A stretch of DNA of 64,000 nt from CADCWK01 sp965218235 (lineage in GTDB: Bacteria; Chloroflexota; Chloroflexia; Thermomicrobiales; UBA6265), in NCBI GenBank assembly GCA_965218235.1, contig OZ244596.1:2232001-2296000 (forward strand), read 5' to 3'. Below, piece by piece: positions 17,159-26,423 of this stretch. The notes beneath the pieces were generated by a model. It ran no database searches. It saw nothing but the letters and a program-made list of their open reading frames with translations, and was not told the origin of the DNA. The stretch's first letter is position 1, and every line of letters starts with the position of its first letter. Position numbers and translations under genes: made by a program.

Positions 17159-19885
17159 ATGACCGACGCCACGATCATTGATCCGGAAACGACCGCCACG
17201 GAGCCGACCGATCGCCTCGCGAAATCCTTCGACGCCGCCTCGGTCGAGCAGGGGCTCTACGACGGCTGGGACGCGGCTGGCTATTTTGCGCCGAGTGATG
17301 ACGCCGGCCGGCCGGACGGCGACACCGACCCGTTCGTGATGATGATGCCGCCGCCGAACCTGACCGGCGAGCTTCACGTCGGTCACGCCATGTTCGTCAC
17401 CCTCGAAGACATCATGGCCCGCTGGAACCGGATGATGGGGCGGCCGACGCTCTGGCTGCCCGGCGCCGACCATGCCGGGATCGCCGGACAGTGGGTCGTC
17501 GAGCGTCAGCTCGCAACCGAGGGGCTGACCCGTCGGGACATCGGCCGCGAGGCGTTCCTCGAGCGGACCTGGGCCTACATGGGCGCCTCCCGCGGGGCGA
17601 TCCGCGAGCAGCTCAGGGTCCTCGGGGCGTCATGCGACTGGTCCCGGTTCACCTTCACGATGGACGAGGGGCCGAGCCGGGCGGTCCGGACCGTTTTCAA
17701 GCGGCTCTACGACAAGGGGCTGATCTACCGGGGCACGCGGCTGATCTCATGGTGCCCGCGCTGCCAGACCGCGCTGTCCGACCTGGAGGTGGTCTACCGG
17801 GACGAGGACTCGTTCCTCTGGCACCTGCGCTATCCGGTCGACGGGGCACCGGACACGGTGATCGAGGTCGCGACGACGCGGCCGGAGACGTTCTTCGGCG
17901 ACACCGCCGTCGCGGTCCATCCGGACGATGAGCGCTACCAGCACCTGATCGGCCGGAACGTAATCCTGCCGATCATCGGGCGGACAGTCCCGGTCATCGC
18001 CGATGAGCACGTCGACCCGGCCTTCGGGACCGGCGCCGTCAAGGTCACGCCGGCCCACGACCCGAACGACTACGAGATCGGGCAGCGCCACGATCTACCC
18101 CAGATCACGGTGATGAACCTCGACGGGACGATGAACGGCGAGGCAGGGCCCTTCGACGGGATGCCCGTCCGCGAGGCGCGGGAGGCGGTCGTCGCCCGGC
18201 TGGCCGGTGAGGGCGATCTCGGTGCCGTCACGCCGCACCGGCACTCGGTCGGGCACTGCGATCGCTGCGGGACGGTCGTCGAGCCGATGATCAGCCTCCA
18301 GTGGTTCCTGGCGATGGAGACGCTGGCGAAGCCAGCCCTCGACGCGGCATCCGACGGCCGGCTGACCTTCGTTCCGGACCGTCACCGGGTGATCTACACC
18401 AACTGGCTGGAGAACATCCACGACTGGTGCATCTCGCGCCAGCTCTGGTGGGGCCACCGGATCCCGGTTTACTACTGCGAAGACCCGGCCTGCCCCGACC
18501 CGATCGTGACCGACGAGCCGGCGCTGGACGCCTGCCCACGCTGCGGCGGCGTGGTCCATCAGGACCCGGACGTGCTCGACACCTGGTTCAGCTCGGGCCT
18601 GTGGCCGTTCTCCACCCTCGGCTGGCCCGACCAGACCGAGGACCTGGCCCGGTTCTACCCTGGCTCGGTGCTGGAGACCGGCTACGACATCATCTTCACC
18701 TGGGTCTCGCGGATGGTCTTCTTCGGGATCGAGATCATGGGCGAGGTGCCGTTCCAGACCGTCTACATGCACGGCCTGGTGCGCGACGCCGACGGCGCCA
18801 AGATGTCCAAGACCAAGGGCAACGTCGTCGACCCGATCGAGATGGCGACCGAGTACGGGGCCGACGCGCTCCGGTTCGCGCTGATGACGGCCGGCTCGCC
18901 GGTCAACGATGTCCGGATCAGCGCCCAGCGGGTCGAGACGGCGCGGAACTTCGCCAACAAGCTCTGGAACGCGACCCGGTTCGCGCTCCGGGCGATCGAT
19001 GCGTCGGAGGTCGCGGTCGATCCGGACGGCCCGGTCCGGCCGACGGCTAACGCGTACGCGCTCACGACCACGGACCGCTGGATCCTCAGCCGGCTGGACG
19101 GCGTGACGGCGAGCTCGACGAGCCTGCTAGCTGGTTACCAGTTCGGCGAGGCGGCCCGTCAGATCCAGGACTTCCTCTGGTCGGAGCTTTGCGACTGGTA
19201 CATCGAGGCGGCCAAGGTCCGGCTCCGTGGGACGATGGAGGAACGGACGGCGGTCGCCCAGACGCTGGCGTTCGTGCTGGAGCGCAGCGTCCGGCTGCTC
19301 CACCCGTTCATGCCGTTCGTCACCGAGGCGCTCTGGCAGGCGCTCCCTCACAGCGGCGACAGCGTCATGGTCGCGGCCTGGCCGGACGCGAAAGCGATCG
19401 ACACAGCGGCCGACGCGATCTTTGCCGCCCTGATCGAGCTCGTGCGCGGTATCCGGAACGCCCGGGCCGAGAGCGGGGTCGAGGCGGGTCGCTGGATCGA
19501 GGCGGAGATCTTTGCCGGCTCCCGAGCAACCGCGCTAACGGAACTGCGGGGTGAGCTGGCGAGCCTCGCCCGGATCGCCACGGACAGGCTGACGATCAGC
19601 GCGGGCGAGTCGCGGAGTGTCCCCCAGGCCTTAACGGTCATCGCGGGCGATGTCACGGCCGCGCTGCCGCTGGCCGGCATGATTGACCTGGATGTCGAGC
19701 GGGAGCGGCTCCGGAAGGAGATCGCCGACGCCGAAGCCGAGCAGGGTCGGGCGACGGCCCAGCTCGGTAATGCGGCGTTCATGGCGCGAGCGCCGGATAA
19801 GGTCGTCGAGGTCCAGCGCCGCCGGCTTCAGACGGCGCAGGAGCAGATCGCGGTTCTGGCCGAGCGGCTGGCCGAGCTCGGGTGA
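17159..19885 (+). CDS. valS: Valyl-tRNA synthetase
   Basis: 908 residues from ATG 17159, with AGGA seven bases upstream and the T-box leader before it. Class I signatures are HVGH (73-76, in PPPNLTGELHVGHAM) and KMSKT (548-552). The CP1 editing domain lies between, with TTRPETFFGDTAVAVHP. Zinc-finger-like Cys pairs occur near CPRCQ and CDRCG. The C-terminal ~65 residues form the coiled-coil arm (LDVERERLRKEIADAEAE ...) that contacts tRNA-Val. Its last four bases overlap the start of mpg (GTGA), so mpg is likely translated from the valS mRNA and co-regulated by the T-box. Confidence 0.98.
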   Translation: MTDATIIDPETTATEPTDRLAKSFDAASVEQGLYDGWDAAGYFAPSDDAGRPDGDTDPFVMMMPPPNLTGELHVGHAMFVTLEDIMARWNRMMGRPTLWLPGADHAGIAGQWVVERQLATEGLTRRDIGREAFLERTWAYMGASRGAIREQLRVLGASCDWSRFTFTMDEGPSRAVRTVFKRLYDKGLIYRGTRLISWCPRCQTALSDLEVVYRDEDSFLWHLRYPVDGAPDTVIEVATTRPETFFGDTAVAVHPDDERYQHLIGRNVILPIIGRTVPVIADEHVDPAFGTGAVKVTPAHDPNDYEIGQRHDLPQITVMNLDGTMNGEAGPFDGMPVREAREAVVARLAGEGDLGAVTPHRHSVGHCDRCGTVVEPMISLQWFLAMETLAKPALDAASDGRLTFVPDRHRVIYTNWLENIHDWCISRQLWWGHRIPVYYCEDPACPDPIVTDEPALDACPRCGGVVHQDPDVLDTWFSSGLWPFSTLGWPDQTEDLARFYPGSVLETGYDIIFTWVSRMVFFGIEIMGEVPFQTVYMHGLVRDADGAKMSKTKGNVVDPIEMATEYGADALRFALMTAGSPVNDVRISAQRVETARNFANKLWNATRFALRAIDASEVAVDPDGPVRPTANAYALTTTDRWILSRLDGVTASSTSLLAGYQFGEAARQIQDFLWSELCDWYIEAAKVRLRGTMEERTAVAQTLAFVLERSVRLLHPFMPFVTEALWQALPHSGDSVMVAAWPDAKAIDTAADAIFAALIELVRGIRNARAESGVEAGRWIEAEIFAGSRATALTELRGELASLARIATDRLTISAGESRSVPQALTVIAGDVTAALPLAGMIDLDVERERLRKEIADAEAEQGRATAQLGNAAFMARAPDKVVEVQRRRLQTAQEQIAVLAERLAELG

Positions 19886-20496
19886 CCGAGGATCGAGGGC
19901 TCCTGACGCGTGACTTCTTCGCCCGGCCGGTGCTGGAGGTCGCGCGGCAGCTCGTCGGGAAGGTTCTCGTCTCGACGCTCGGCGGGGTCGAGACGAGCGG
20001 CCGCATCGTCGAGACCGAGGGCTACGCCGGGCTGGCCGACCCGGCCTCGCACGCCGTCCGCCTCAGTCGGTCGCGGGAGCGGATGGGCGGCGAGCCGGGG
20101 CTGGCGTACGTCCATCTCTCCTATGGACTGCACCACACGCTCAACGTCGTCGCCGAACCGGTGGGCAGTCCATCAGCAGTCCTGATCCGGGCCCTCGAAC
20201 CACTGACCGGAGTCGACGTGATGCGAAGCCGGCGCGGTGTTCCCCATCGGATCCTGGATGAACGGCTCGCCTCAGGGCCGGGCAACCTGGCCCAGGCACT
20301 GGGGATCACACTGCTGGACGACGGCCGCGACCTCACCTGCGACCCGATTCTGTTCGTCCTCGATGGGCCGCCGTGCCCCGTCGTCTGGGAGTCGAGCCGG
20401 ATCGGTCTGAGCAAGGCGACCGAGGTGCCGTGGCGCTTCTTCGACCCTGGCAGCCGAAGTGTCTCCGCGCACCGCCGGGGCTGGGAGGCGACATGA
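19882..20496 (+). CDS. mpg: DNA-3-methyladenine glycosylase, MPG/AAG family
   Basis: 204 residues, GTG start overlapping the valS stop by four bases. It begins LLTRDFFARPVLEVARQLVGK. The active-site strand is VETEGYAG with the catalytic Glu, followed by DPASHA; then comes AYVHLSYGLHHTLNVV, the conserved Tyr-Gly region. The C-terminal ASGPGNLAQALGIT is characteristic. The enzyme removes alkylated purines (3-methyladenine, hypoxanthine) from DNA. Coupling of an alkylation-repair gene to valS is unusual as a functional pairing and may only reflect gene order. Confidence 0.92.
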   Translation: MTEDRGLLTRDFFARPVLEVARQLVGKVLVSTLGGVETSGRIVETEGYAGLADPASHAVRLSRSRERMGGEPGLAYVHLSYGLHHTLNVVAEPVGSPSAVLIRALEPLTGVDVMRSRRGVPHRILDERLASGPGNLAQALGITLLDDGRDLTCDPILFVLDGPPCPVVWESSRIGLSKATEVPWRFFDPGSRSVSAHRRGWEAT

Positions 20497-20535
20497 ATAC
20501 GTTCGCGCTTGCTCCGTCAGGATGGGGTGGTCCTC

Positions 20536-21306
20536 ATGCGGGAGCGTAAGTCCGAGCGGCCCACGGTCATGTTGGTTGGGACCGGACACTGGAGCAATCC
20601 CGGCAGGGACTATCATTCGCCGGACTATGACGACATGCTCGCTCCGGGGCGCCAGGCTCAGATCCGGTCAGCACTTGAGCTGCTCGCCGGGTTTGCCCCT
20701 ACCAAGATCGCGCTGGAAGTGATGGTCGGCCCGACCGACGATCTGAACCGCGACTACCGAGCCTACCGGGCTGGAGATCTGCTTCTCACGGCGAGCGAGC
20801 GCCACCAGATCGAGTTCCAGTTGGCCTCCCGGCTGGGCCACGATCAGGTCTTCGGGATCGACTGGCACGATCCGAGTCGCGACATCGGCTGGGACGCTGC
20901 GATTGCCGCCGCCCAGCAGCTTGGACAGGACGACCTCGTCACCGCATTCACCCAGACGTCCATCGGTTCAGTGGACGAACCGGCTGCTCAGCGCGACTGG
21001 CTCCAGGAGCGGACCGTCAGTCAGATGCTCCTTGAATCCAGCGATCTCGTCGGACTGGCCGCCAATCACTAGGTGTACATGGATTTGGCCCAGGTCGGCA
21101 GGGGCGACGATTACATCGGGGCCGAGGTCGTCCTGCGCTGGTACGAGCGCAACATGAAGATCTTCGTCAACCTGTTCCGGATCATTCCGGCGCCGGATGA
21201 CCGTGTCCTCGTCCTGATCGGCGGCGGTCACCTGCCGCTGCTCTCGCATTTCATCGAGGGGAGCGGGTCGGTCAATCTCGTGCCGGTCAGCGATTACCTG
21301 TCATGA
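20536..21306 (+). pseudogene. DUF5694 protein gene interrupted by an in-frame TAG
   Basis: The first part (178 codons from ATG 20536; a TTG at 20509 is an alternative start) reads VMLVGTGHWSNPGRDYHSPD ... APTKIALEVM, the typical opening of DUF5694 proteins. It stops at TAG 21070-21072. The same reading frame continues without any shift from 21073 to TGA at 21304-21306. This second part encodes the family's C-terminal half, including WYERNMKIFVNLFRI and LVLIGGGHLPLLSHFI. Apart from this one codon the gene looks intact and uses codons like its neighbours. It is either a recent nonsense mutation, an amber readthrough case, or a sequencing error. DUF5694 function is unknown; its GxGH motifs recall TraB-like folds. 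Confidence 0.8.
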
Positions 21307-21415
21307 CGAGCGGGAGCCGCCTGGCCCGCCGCCGGAGCAGGAAAGTGACATAATAGCGATCACGGGTTCTCGGTCAGGACGATGTAGGTACGGTGATGGT
21401 CCCTGGGAGTTGGCG

Positions 21416-23254
21416 ATGCCGATACGGCTACTGGACGAGCGCGTGATCGGCAAGATCGCGGCGGGCGAGGTGATCGAGCGGCCGGCCTCCGCGCTGAAGG
21501 AGCTGGTCGAGAACAGCCTCGACGCCGGCGCGACGACGATCTCGGTCGCGATCCAGAAGGGCGGTACCGGTCTGATCGAGGTGGTCGACAACGGTAGTGG
21601 GATTCCCGCCGCCGAGATGCCGCTTGCCCTCCAGCGCCATGCCACGTCCAAGCTCACCGCCTGGGACGACCTCCAGCGGATCGCGTCGCTCGGCTTCCGC
21701 GGCGAGGCCCTGCCGAGCATCGCCGCGGTCAGCGATTTCAGCCTCCGCAGCCGGACGGCCGACGCGCCGGTCGGGACGGACCTCGATGTGGTTTACGGCG
21801 TTCATCGGCCACCGCGACCGGCGGCGGCGGTTCAGGGAACCCGGGTCACCGTTCGCGACCTGTTCGGGAATGTTCCGGCCCGGCGGAAGTTCCTGCGGCA
21901 GGCCGGGACCGAGACCGCGATCATGGTCCGGAGCATTGCCGCCTACGCGCTGGCACGGCCCGATGTCGCGTTTCAGGTGTCGGTCGACGACCGGCGCAGC
22001 TTCACGACGGACGGGCGGGGCGACGAGGTCGCGACGGCGGTCGCGATCTGGGGGACGGAGATTGGGCCGGCCGCGATTGCGCTGCCGGAACTCGACGCCG
22101 CCGGGGCGGTGCCGGGCGTGCTGGTCGCTGGCTGGATTGGGCTGCCGGAGATCACGCGCTCCCACCGGAACAGCCTGCTGTTCTTCGTCAACGGCCGCTG
22201 GGTGCAGAACCGGACGCTGCTCTTCGCGCTGGAGGAGGCCTACCACTCGCTGCTGATGGTTGGGCGACACCCGGTCGGCGTGATCCGGATCCAGCTCGAT
22301 CCGGCGATGGTCGACGTCAACGTCCACCCGACCAAGGCCGAGGTCAAGTTCGTCGACGAGCGCTCGGTCGCCCGGGCGGTCTCCCGCGCCGCTCACCGCG
22401 GGCTGAGCGAGGCGCGACCGAACGACGTGCCGGAGGTTCATCTCCGCGACTCGTCGACCAGCGAGACGTCTCCGCAGATCAACCGGCCGCTGGAGTTCCG
22501 GTCGTCGGCTGCGCAACGGGAATGGGGCGCCTCGCCGCTCGGGGCCGGCGCCGGACTGTCGCCGCGGCCGTTCGAGCCAAACGGCCGAGAGGTGCCTGGG
22601 TTGCCGGTGCCCGGGGTGCGTGCTTCTCCGACCGGGGCTCCTCAGCCGGAACCCGAGCCAGACGGGGAGTTCACTCCACGGCCGGTGCCGGTCCTGCGCG
22701 TCCTGGGGCAGGTCAACGGGACGTACATCATCGCCGAGGGGCCCGACGGGATGTTCATGATCGATCAGCACGCCGCCCATGAGCGGGTGATGTACGAGCG
22801 GATCCTGGCCGACATGCAGGGCCGGCGGATCGACCGGCAGCCGTTCCTCGACCCGATGATCGTCGAGCTGACCCATCAGCAGTTTGGTGCCTTCGAGCGG
22901 TCGACGGCGGAGCTGGAGGCGATCGGGTTCCAGATCGAGGAGTTCGGCCCGCAGACGGTCGCGATCCGGGCGATGCCAGCGATGATGCGCGGCGTCTACA
23001 TTGGCGACCGCCTTCGGCTCATCCTCGACGAGCTGGCCGAGGGCGGGACCGGCGAGTCATGGCTCGACGCCGTCGCGATCAGCGCGGCCTGCCATACGTC
23101 GATCCGGGCCGGGCAGGCGCTGTCGCTGGCCGAGATGCGGGAACTAGTGGCGCAGCTGGAGCAGACCGATCAGCCCCGGGCCTGCGGCCATGGCCGGCCG
23201 ACGATGCTCCACCTCAGCCAGGGCGAGCTGGAGCGGCAGTTCTCGCGGCGCTGA
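21416..23254 (+). CDS. mutL: MutL mismatch repair ATPase with endonuclease motif
   Basis: 612 residues from ATG 21416 with GGGAG six bases upstream; a TTG two codons earlier is possible. The N-terminal GHKL ATPase has LVENSLDAGA, DNGSGI, ATSKL, GFRGEALPSI and GTRVTVRDLFGNVPARRKFL. A Pro/Glu-rich linker (~335-425) leads to the C-terminal dimerisation domain. This carries the metal-dependent nicking motif DQHA(X)2E(X)4E at Asp450-Glu461, with supporting motifs ACHTSIRAG and CGHGRP. It is therefore the endonuclease-type MutL found in bacteria lacking MutH. No mutS is in the window. It ends three bases before the convergent response regulator. Confidence 0.96.
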   Translation: MPIRLLDERVIGKIAAGEVIERPASALKELVENSLDAGATTISVAIQKGGTGLIEVVDNGSGIPAAEMPLALQRHATSKLTAWDDLQRIASLGFRGEALPSIAAVSDFSLRSRTADAPVGTDLDVVYGVHRPPRPAAAVQGTRVTVRDLFGNVPARRKFLRQAGTETAIMVRSIAAYALARPDVAFQVSVDDRRSFTTDGRGDEVATAVAIWGTEIGPAAIALPELDAAGAVPGVLVAGWIGLPEITRSHRNSLLFFVNGRWVQNRTLLFALEEAYHSLLMVGRHPVGVIRIQLDPAMVDVNVHPTKAEVKFVDERSVARAVSRAAHRGLSEARPNDVPEVHLRDSSTSETSPQINRPLEFRSSAAQREWGASPLGAGAGLSPRPFEPNGREVPGLPVPGVRASPTGAPQPEPEPDGEFTPRPVPVLRVLGQVNGTYIIAEGPDGMFMIDQHAAHERVMYERILADMQGRRIDRQPFLDPMIVELTHQQFGAFERSTAELEAIGFQIEEFGPQTVAIRAMPAMMRGVYIGDRLRLILDELAEGGTGESWLDAVAISAACHTSIRAGQALSLAEMRELVAQLEQTDQPRACGHGRPTMLHLSQGELERQFSRR

Positions 23255-23257
23255 AGG

Positions 23258-23977
23258 CTAATAGGCGGCCGGGTCGTCGTCCAGGCGGATCCAGCCGTGC
23301 CGAAGGGCGTAGATCACCGCCTGGGTGCGGTCGTTGACGGCCAGCTTCCGTAGGATCGACGTGATGTGGTTCTTGACGGTCTGATCGGAGATCCTCAGGA
23401 TCTGGGCGATTTCCTTGTTGCTGTTGCCCTGGGCCACGCAATCGAGGATCTCGACTTCCCGAGGGGTCAGCGGGGAGAAGACCGTGTCCGCTCCTCCCAG
23501 GCTGTCGGGCAGCTCGCGGAACTGGTCGAGGACGCGGGAGGCGACGAAGGGTCGGTTGAGAACGTTCTCGTTGATCAGATACTCACCACGAGCGACCCGC
23601 CGGATGAGCTTGGCCAGTTCGTCCGCGTCGACGTCCTTGGTCGAGTAGGCCGCCGCGCCGACCCGGATCGCGTGGAAGAGCTGTTCGTCGTCCTCATGCA
23701 TCGTCAGGATGACGATGCCCATCTGCGGGTGGTGCCGCTTGACGATCCGGGTCACTTCCAGCCCGCTCATCTCCGGCATGTTGATGTCGATCAGCATGAT
23801 GTCGGGGACGAACTGGCTGGCGAGCTGGATCGCCTGCTGGCCGTTCTCAGCCTCCCCGATGATGCTCAGGTCCGACTCGGCCTCCAGGCTCCAATGGATC
23901 CCGCGCCGGAACAGCGGGTGATCGTCGACGATAAGGATCGAGATCGCGTTGAGGGACTGTCCGCCTGGTCGGCTCAT
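23258..23977 (-). CDS. NarL/DegU-type response regulator
   Basis: 239 residues. The receiver domain (~12-130) has the acidic pair in ILIVDDHPLF, phospho-acceptor Asp64 in LIDINMPEMSG, and Lys in STKD. The C-terminal LuxR/GerE helix-turn-helix (~170-230) reads LTPREVEILDCVAQGNSNKEIAQIL ... KNHITSILRKL. Its ATG overlaps the stop of the upstream histidine kinase gene by four bases, so the two form a co-translated two-component system. The regulated genes are not evident. Confidence 0.93.
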   Translation of the reverse strand: MSRPGGQSLNAISILIVDDHPLFRRGIHWSLEAESDLSIIGEAENGQQAIQLASQFVPDIMLIDINMPEMSGLEVTRIVKRHHPQMGIVILTMHEDDEQLFHAIRVGAAAYSTKDVDADELAKLIRRVARGEYLINENVLNRPFVASRVLDQFRELPDSLGGADTVFSPLTPREVEILDCVAQGNSNKEIAQILRISDQTVKNHITSILRKLAVNDRTQAVIYALRHGWIRLDDDPAAY

Positions 23978-25080
23978 TGGATGCTCCCGTTGGTGGACTG
24001 GTCAGGCGTCGGTGGACTCAGCTGGACCGCGACCGGCAGCGGCAGGCGAAGCCGGATCGTTGTTCCGGAGCCCGGTGCGCTCAGGATCTCGAGATCGGCG
24101 CCGATCAGCCGGGCCCGCTCCCGCAGACCGGTGAGGCCAGCTCCATGGTCCGAACTCAGAATTGGTTCGGTCGGGTCGAATCCACGGCCGTGATCGACGA
24201 TCCGCAGGACCAGCGTTCCGCCGTCCGAAACGAGGTCGATCTGTCCCTCGTCGACCCCGGCGTGCTTCTGGATGTTCTGCAGGCCCTCCTGCACGATCCG
24301 GAACAGCGTCAGCTGCTGGTCGCTCATGAGGGTATCGGGGACATCGGAGCTGGTGAGGACAATCCGTTTGGCGAAGAACTCGTTGTAGTCGGCGACATAG
24401 CGTTGTAGCGTGGGGAGCAGACCGCGATCCGCCAGCATGGACGGCCGGAGATCGGCCATGAAACGCCGCATCTCCGCCACGCCTTCCCTGAGCCGGGCCC
24501 GGAGCTGAGTCAGCTCGTCCGGGACACGGGCCGGGTCGCGACGCGAGACCTGTTCGGCGATCTCGAGCGCGAAGATGGCGTTGGCGAGGACCTGCGCCGG
24601 GCCGTCGTGGATCTCCCTGGCCAGCCGGCTCCGCTCGTCCTCGCGCGCCGCCACCGTGGCCTGCTGCATCCGGATGTCCCCGGTCCCCCTGATCTCGGCT
24701 TCCCAGTCCTCCGCTTCGAAAGAGGCGCGGAGCTCCCGCAGGACGCGGTGGCTGGCGACGAGGTAGCCATGGAGCAGGTGGCCTCGCGCGATCGACGTGT
24801 CCAGTGCATCGACGTCCCGGCGTACCGCGCGGTGATCGACCTGGGTTGTCAGGAGCTTCCGGTCGCTCTGGTCGGGTTCGAGATCGGCCAGCATCGACCC
24901 AACAGCGAAGTGGTCGATGAAGCGCTGCACTCTGGCTCGCTCCTGCTCCTGTCGGCGAAGCAGCGTGGAGGTCTGGCCGGAGAGCAGCATGATTTCATCC
25001 GCGAGGGTCGCCAGCGATTCGGTGATCGCCGCCGAGACAGACTCCAGCGATGCGGGAAGCGGAGCGTCATCGGATCCCAT
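23974..25080 (-). CDS. Soluble DegS/NarX-type sensor histidine kinase
   Basis: 368 residues from ATG 25080, with GGAGG five bases upstream; the frame extends to 25209 without similarity. No membrane segment is visible. The N-terminal ~145 residues form long helices, probably a coiled-coil sensor. The HisKA_3 box is EDERSRLAREIHDGPAQVL with phospho-acceptor His158. The HATPase_c domain has an N-box-like IVQEGLQNIQKHAG, G1 DHGRGFDP and G2 GAGLTGLRERARLIGA. It would phosphorylate the partner response regulator encoded just downstream. As in DegS, the signal is likely cytoplasmic. Confidence 0.9.
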   Translation of the reverse strand: MGSDDAPLPASLESVSAAITESLATLADEIMLLSGQTSTLLRRQEQERARVQRFIDHFAVGSMLADLEPDQSDRKLLTTQVDHRAVRRDVDALDTSIARGHLLHGYLVASHRVLRELRASFEAEDWEAEIRGTGDIRMQQATVAAREDERSRLAREIHDGPAQVLANAIFALEIAEQVSRRDPARVPDELTQLRARLREGVAEMRRFMADLRPSMLADRGLLPTLQRYVADYNEFFAKRIVLTSSDVPDTLMSDQQLTLFRIVQEGLQNIQKHAGVDEGQIDLVSDGGTLVLRIVDHGRGFDPTEPILSSDHGAGLTGLRERARLIGADLEILSAPGSGTTIRLRLPLPVAVQLSPPTPDQSTNGSIQ

Positions 25081-25296
25081 CTGACCTCCAGAGACGCCGC
25101 GAGTAGGATCATCGTCAGGTAATCGGGCGGGCCGTCCCTGCCTGGCCGGGCCGGTACGCACCGCTGGTTTCGCTCGTCGACTCCGCCGCCCGGGCATCAG
25201 GGCCACCATGGGACCTTCGTCCCTGTCAGTCTAACGAAAACTCGCTCAAAGGGAGTGACGACTACCGCCGCCGGGACGATTGATCGGGCGTTCGAC

Positions 25297-26106
25297 TCAG
25301 GGTGTGGCAGCGACCTGGTAACGGCGACGCCAGCCGTTGACCCGGATCTTGATGACGTCGGTCAGATTGACCCAGGTGTCGTGGATCGGATTCACCTTGC
25401 TGTGGGTTCCGGCGGACCAGACGACGGGTACCGACTCGATCGACTGGCCCAGCAGTCGGGCGACATAGAGCAATTCGACGTCGAAGGCGGTGACACGGGC
25501 GCCGTGCGCAAGGGCTTGGTCCCGGTAGAGCAGCGTTCGCTCGAGGATAGCCCGTGCCGCGTCGCGTCGGAATGCCTTGAATCCGCACTGGGTATCCTGA
25601 ATGCCAGGCAACAGGAGGACTTGCACGAGCAGGTTGAAGGCACGGCCCATCAGATGCCGGTGGAGCGGTTCGCCGACACGCCTGGCGCCGACCCCCTCGC
25701 GGGAGGCGATCGCGATATCGGCTCCCGAGCGAATCCTGCTGACGAGCTGGTCCGTGTAGGAGAGCGGCGTGGCGAGGTCGGCATCCATGAAGAGGATGAT
25801 CTCGCCGGTCGCGGCGAGCATCCCGGCCCGAACCGATGCCGCCTTGCCCCGGTGCGGCTCGGCGAGGACCCGCAACTGGCTGGACCGTTTGGCGAACAGG
25901 CGCGCTCGATCAAGGGTGTCATCCGAGCTGCCATCGTCCACGAGGAGGATCTCCGTTGACCCCGTCCGGGCGTCCGCAAAGGCGACGACCGCGCTGAGAC
26001 ACTCGTCGATCCGCGACCGTTCGTTATAGGCCGGGATCACGATGCTGAGTGATGGCTCGTCGTCGAGCGTGCCGGCCCTGGTCGACGGCGCTGCTGCCAT
26101 CAGCAC
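25297..26106 (-). CDS. Family 2 glycosyltransferase, polyprenyl-phosphate sugar transferase-like
   Basis: 269 residues. The GT-A fold starts with LSIVIPAYNERSRIDECL and LLVDDGSSDDT. The metal-binding DxD is in FMDADLATPL, and CGFKAFRRDAA follows. It resembles dolichyl-phosphate beta-glucosyltransferase (ALG5-like) enzymes, which move a sugar from a nucleotide donor to a lipid phosphate. One hydrophobic stretch around RAFNLLVQVLLLPGI may associate with the membrane. It ends 216 bases from the start of the histidine kinase gene. Donor and acceptor are unknown. Confidence 0.85.
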   Translation of the reverse strand: MLMAAAPSTRAGTLDDEPSLSIVIPAYNERSRIDECLSAVVAFADARTGSTEILLVDDGSSDDTLDRARLFAKRSSQLRVLAEPHRGKAASVRAGMLAATGEIILFMDADLATPLSYTDQLVSRIRSGADIAIASREGVGARRVGEPLHRHLMGRAFNLLVQVLLLPGIQDTQCGFKAFRRDAARAILERTLLYRDQALAHGARVTAFDVELLYVARLLGQSIESVPVVWSAGTHSKVNPIHDTWVNLTDVIKIRVNGWRRRYQVAATP

Positions 26107-26423
26107 TTCCTTCTGTCTGTCTGTCTCGAAACGATTTCGGCGGGGGCGAATCTGGCTCGGTCCCGGCTATTCGAGCGGGATTGGACGATCAGTGGCTGGA
26201 GGCGATCCGACGCCGAATGCTACCCGGTGGGTATGCGCCTGTCTATCAGGGGACCACCGGATTGGCGATCGATCCTGGCGGCGGCGAGCAGGCAATCGAG
26301 CGTGTCTGCACGCACTGGCTGCCAATGAGAGCTGTCGATCAAGAGAGCGGTCCACCCAGGTGTACGGACAGTCGGCTATCCTGTCCCTGCAAACGACCGT
26401 GTCGTGACTGATCGGAGGTTCAC
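26107..26423. other. Divergent intergenic region between the glycosyltransferase and the ArsC-like gene
   Basis: 317 bases without a credible gene. It includes CTGT repeated three times near 26116-26128. An inverted pair GGACAG (26366-26371) and CTGTCC (26381-26386) straddles a TATCCT, about 40 bases before the ArsC-like ATG. The pair could be an operator, but there is only one copy. Confidence 0.4.

Noticed and set aside
21070..21072. Selenocysteine explanation for the stop in the DUF5694 gene
   Set aside because: The codon is TAG, not TGA, so the selA-dependent system cannot decode it.
26366..26386. GGACAG-N9-CTGTCC dyad upstream of the ArsC-like gene as an operator
   Set aside because: A six-base arm pair occurs easily by chance; only one copy was seen and no regulator gene is adjacent.
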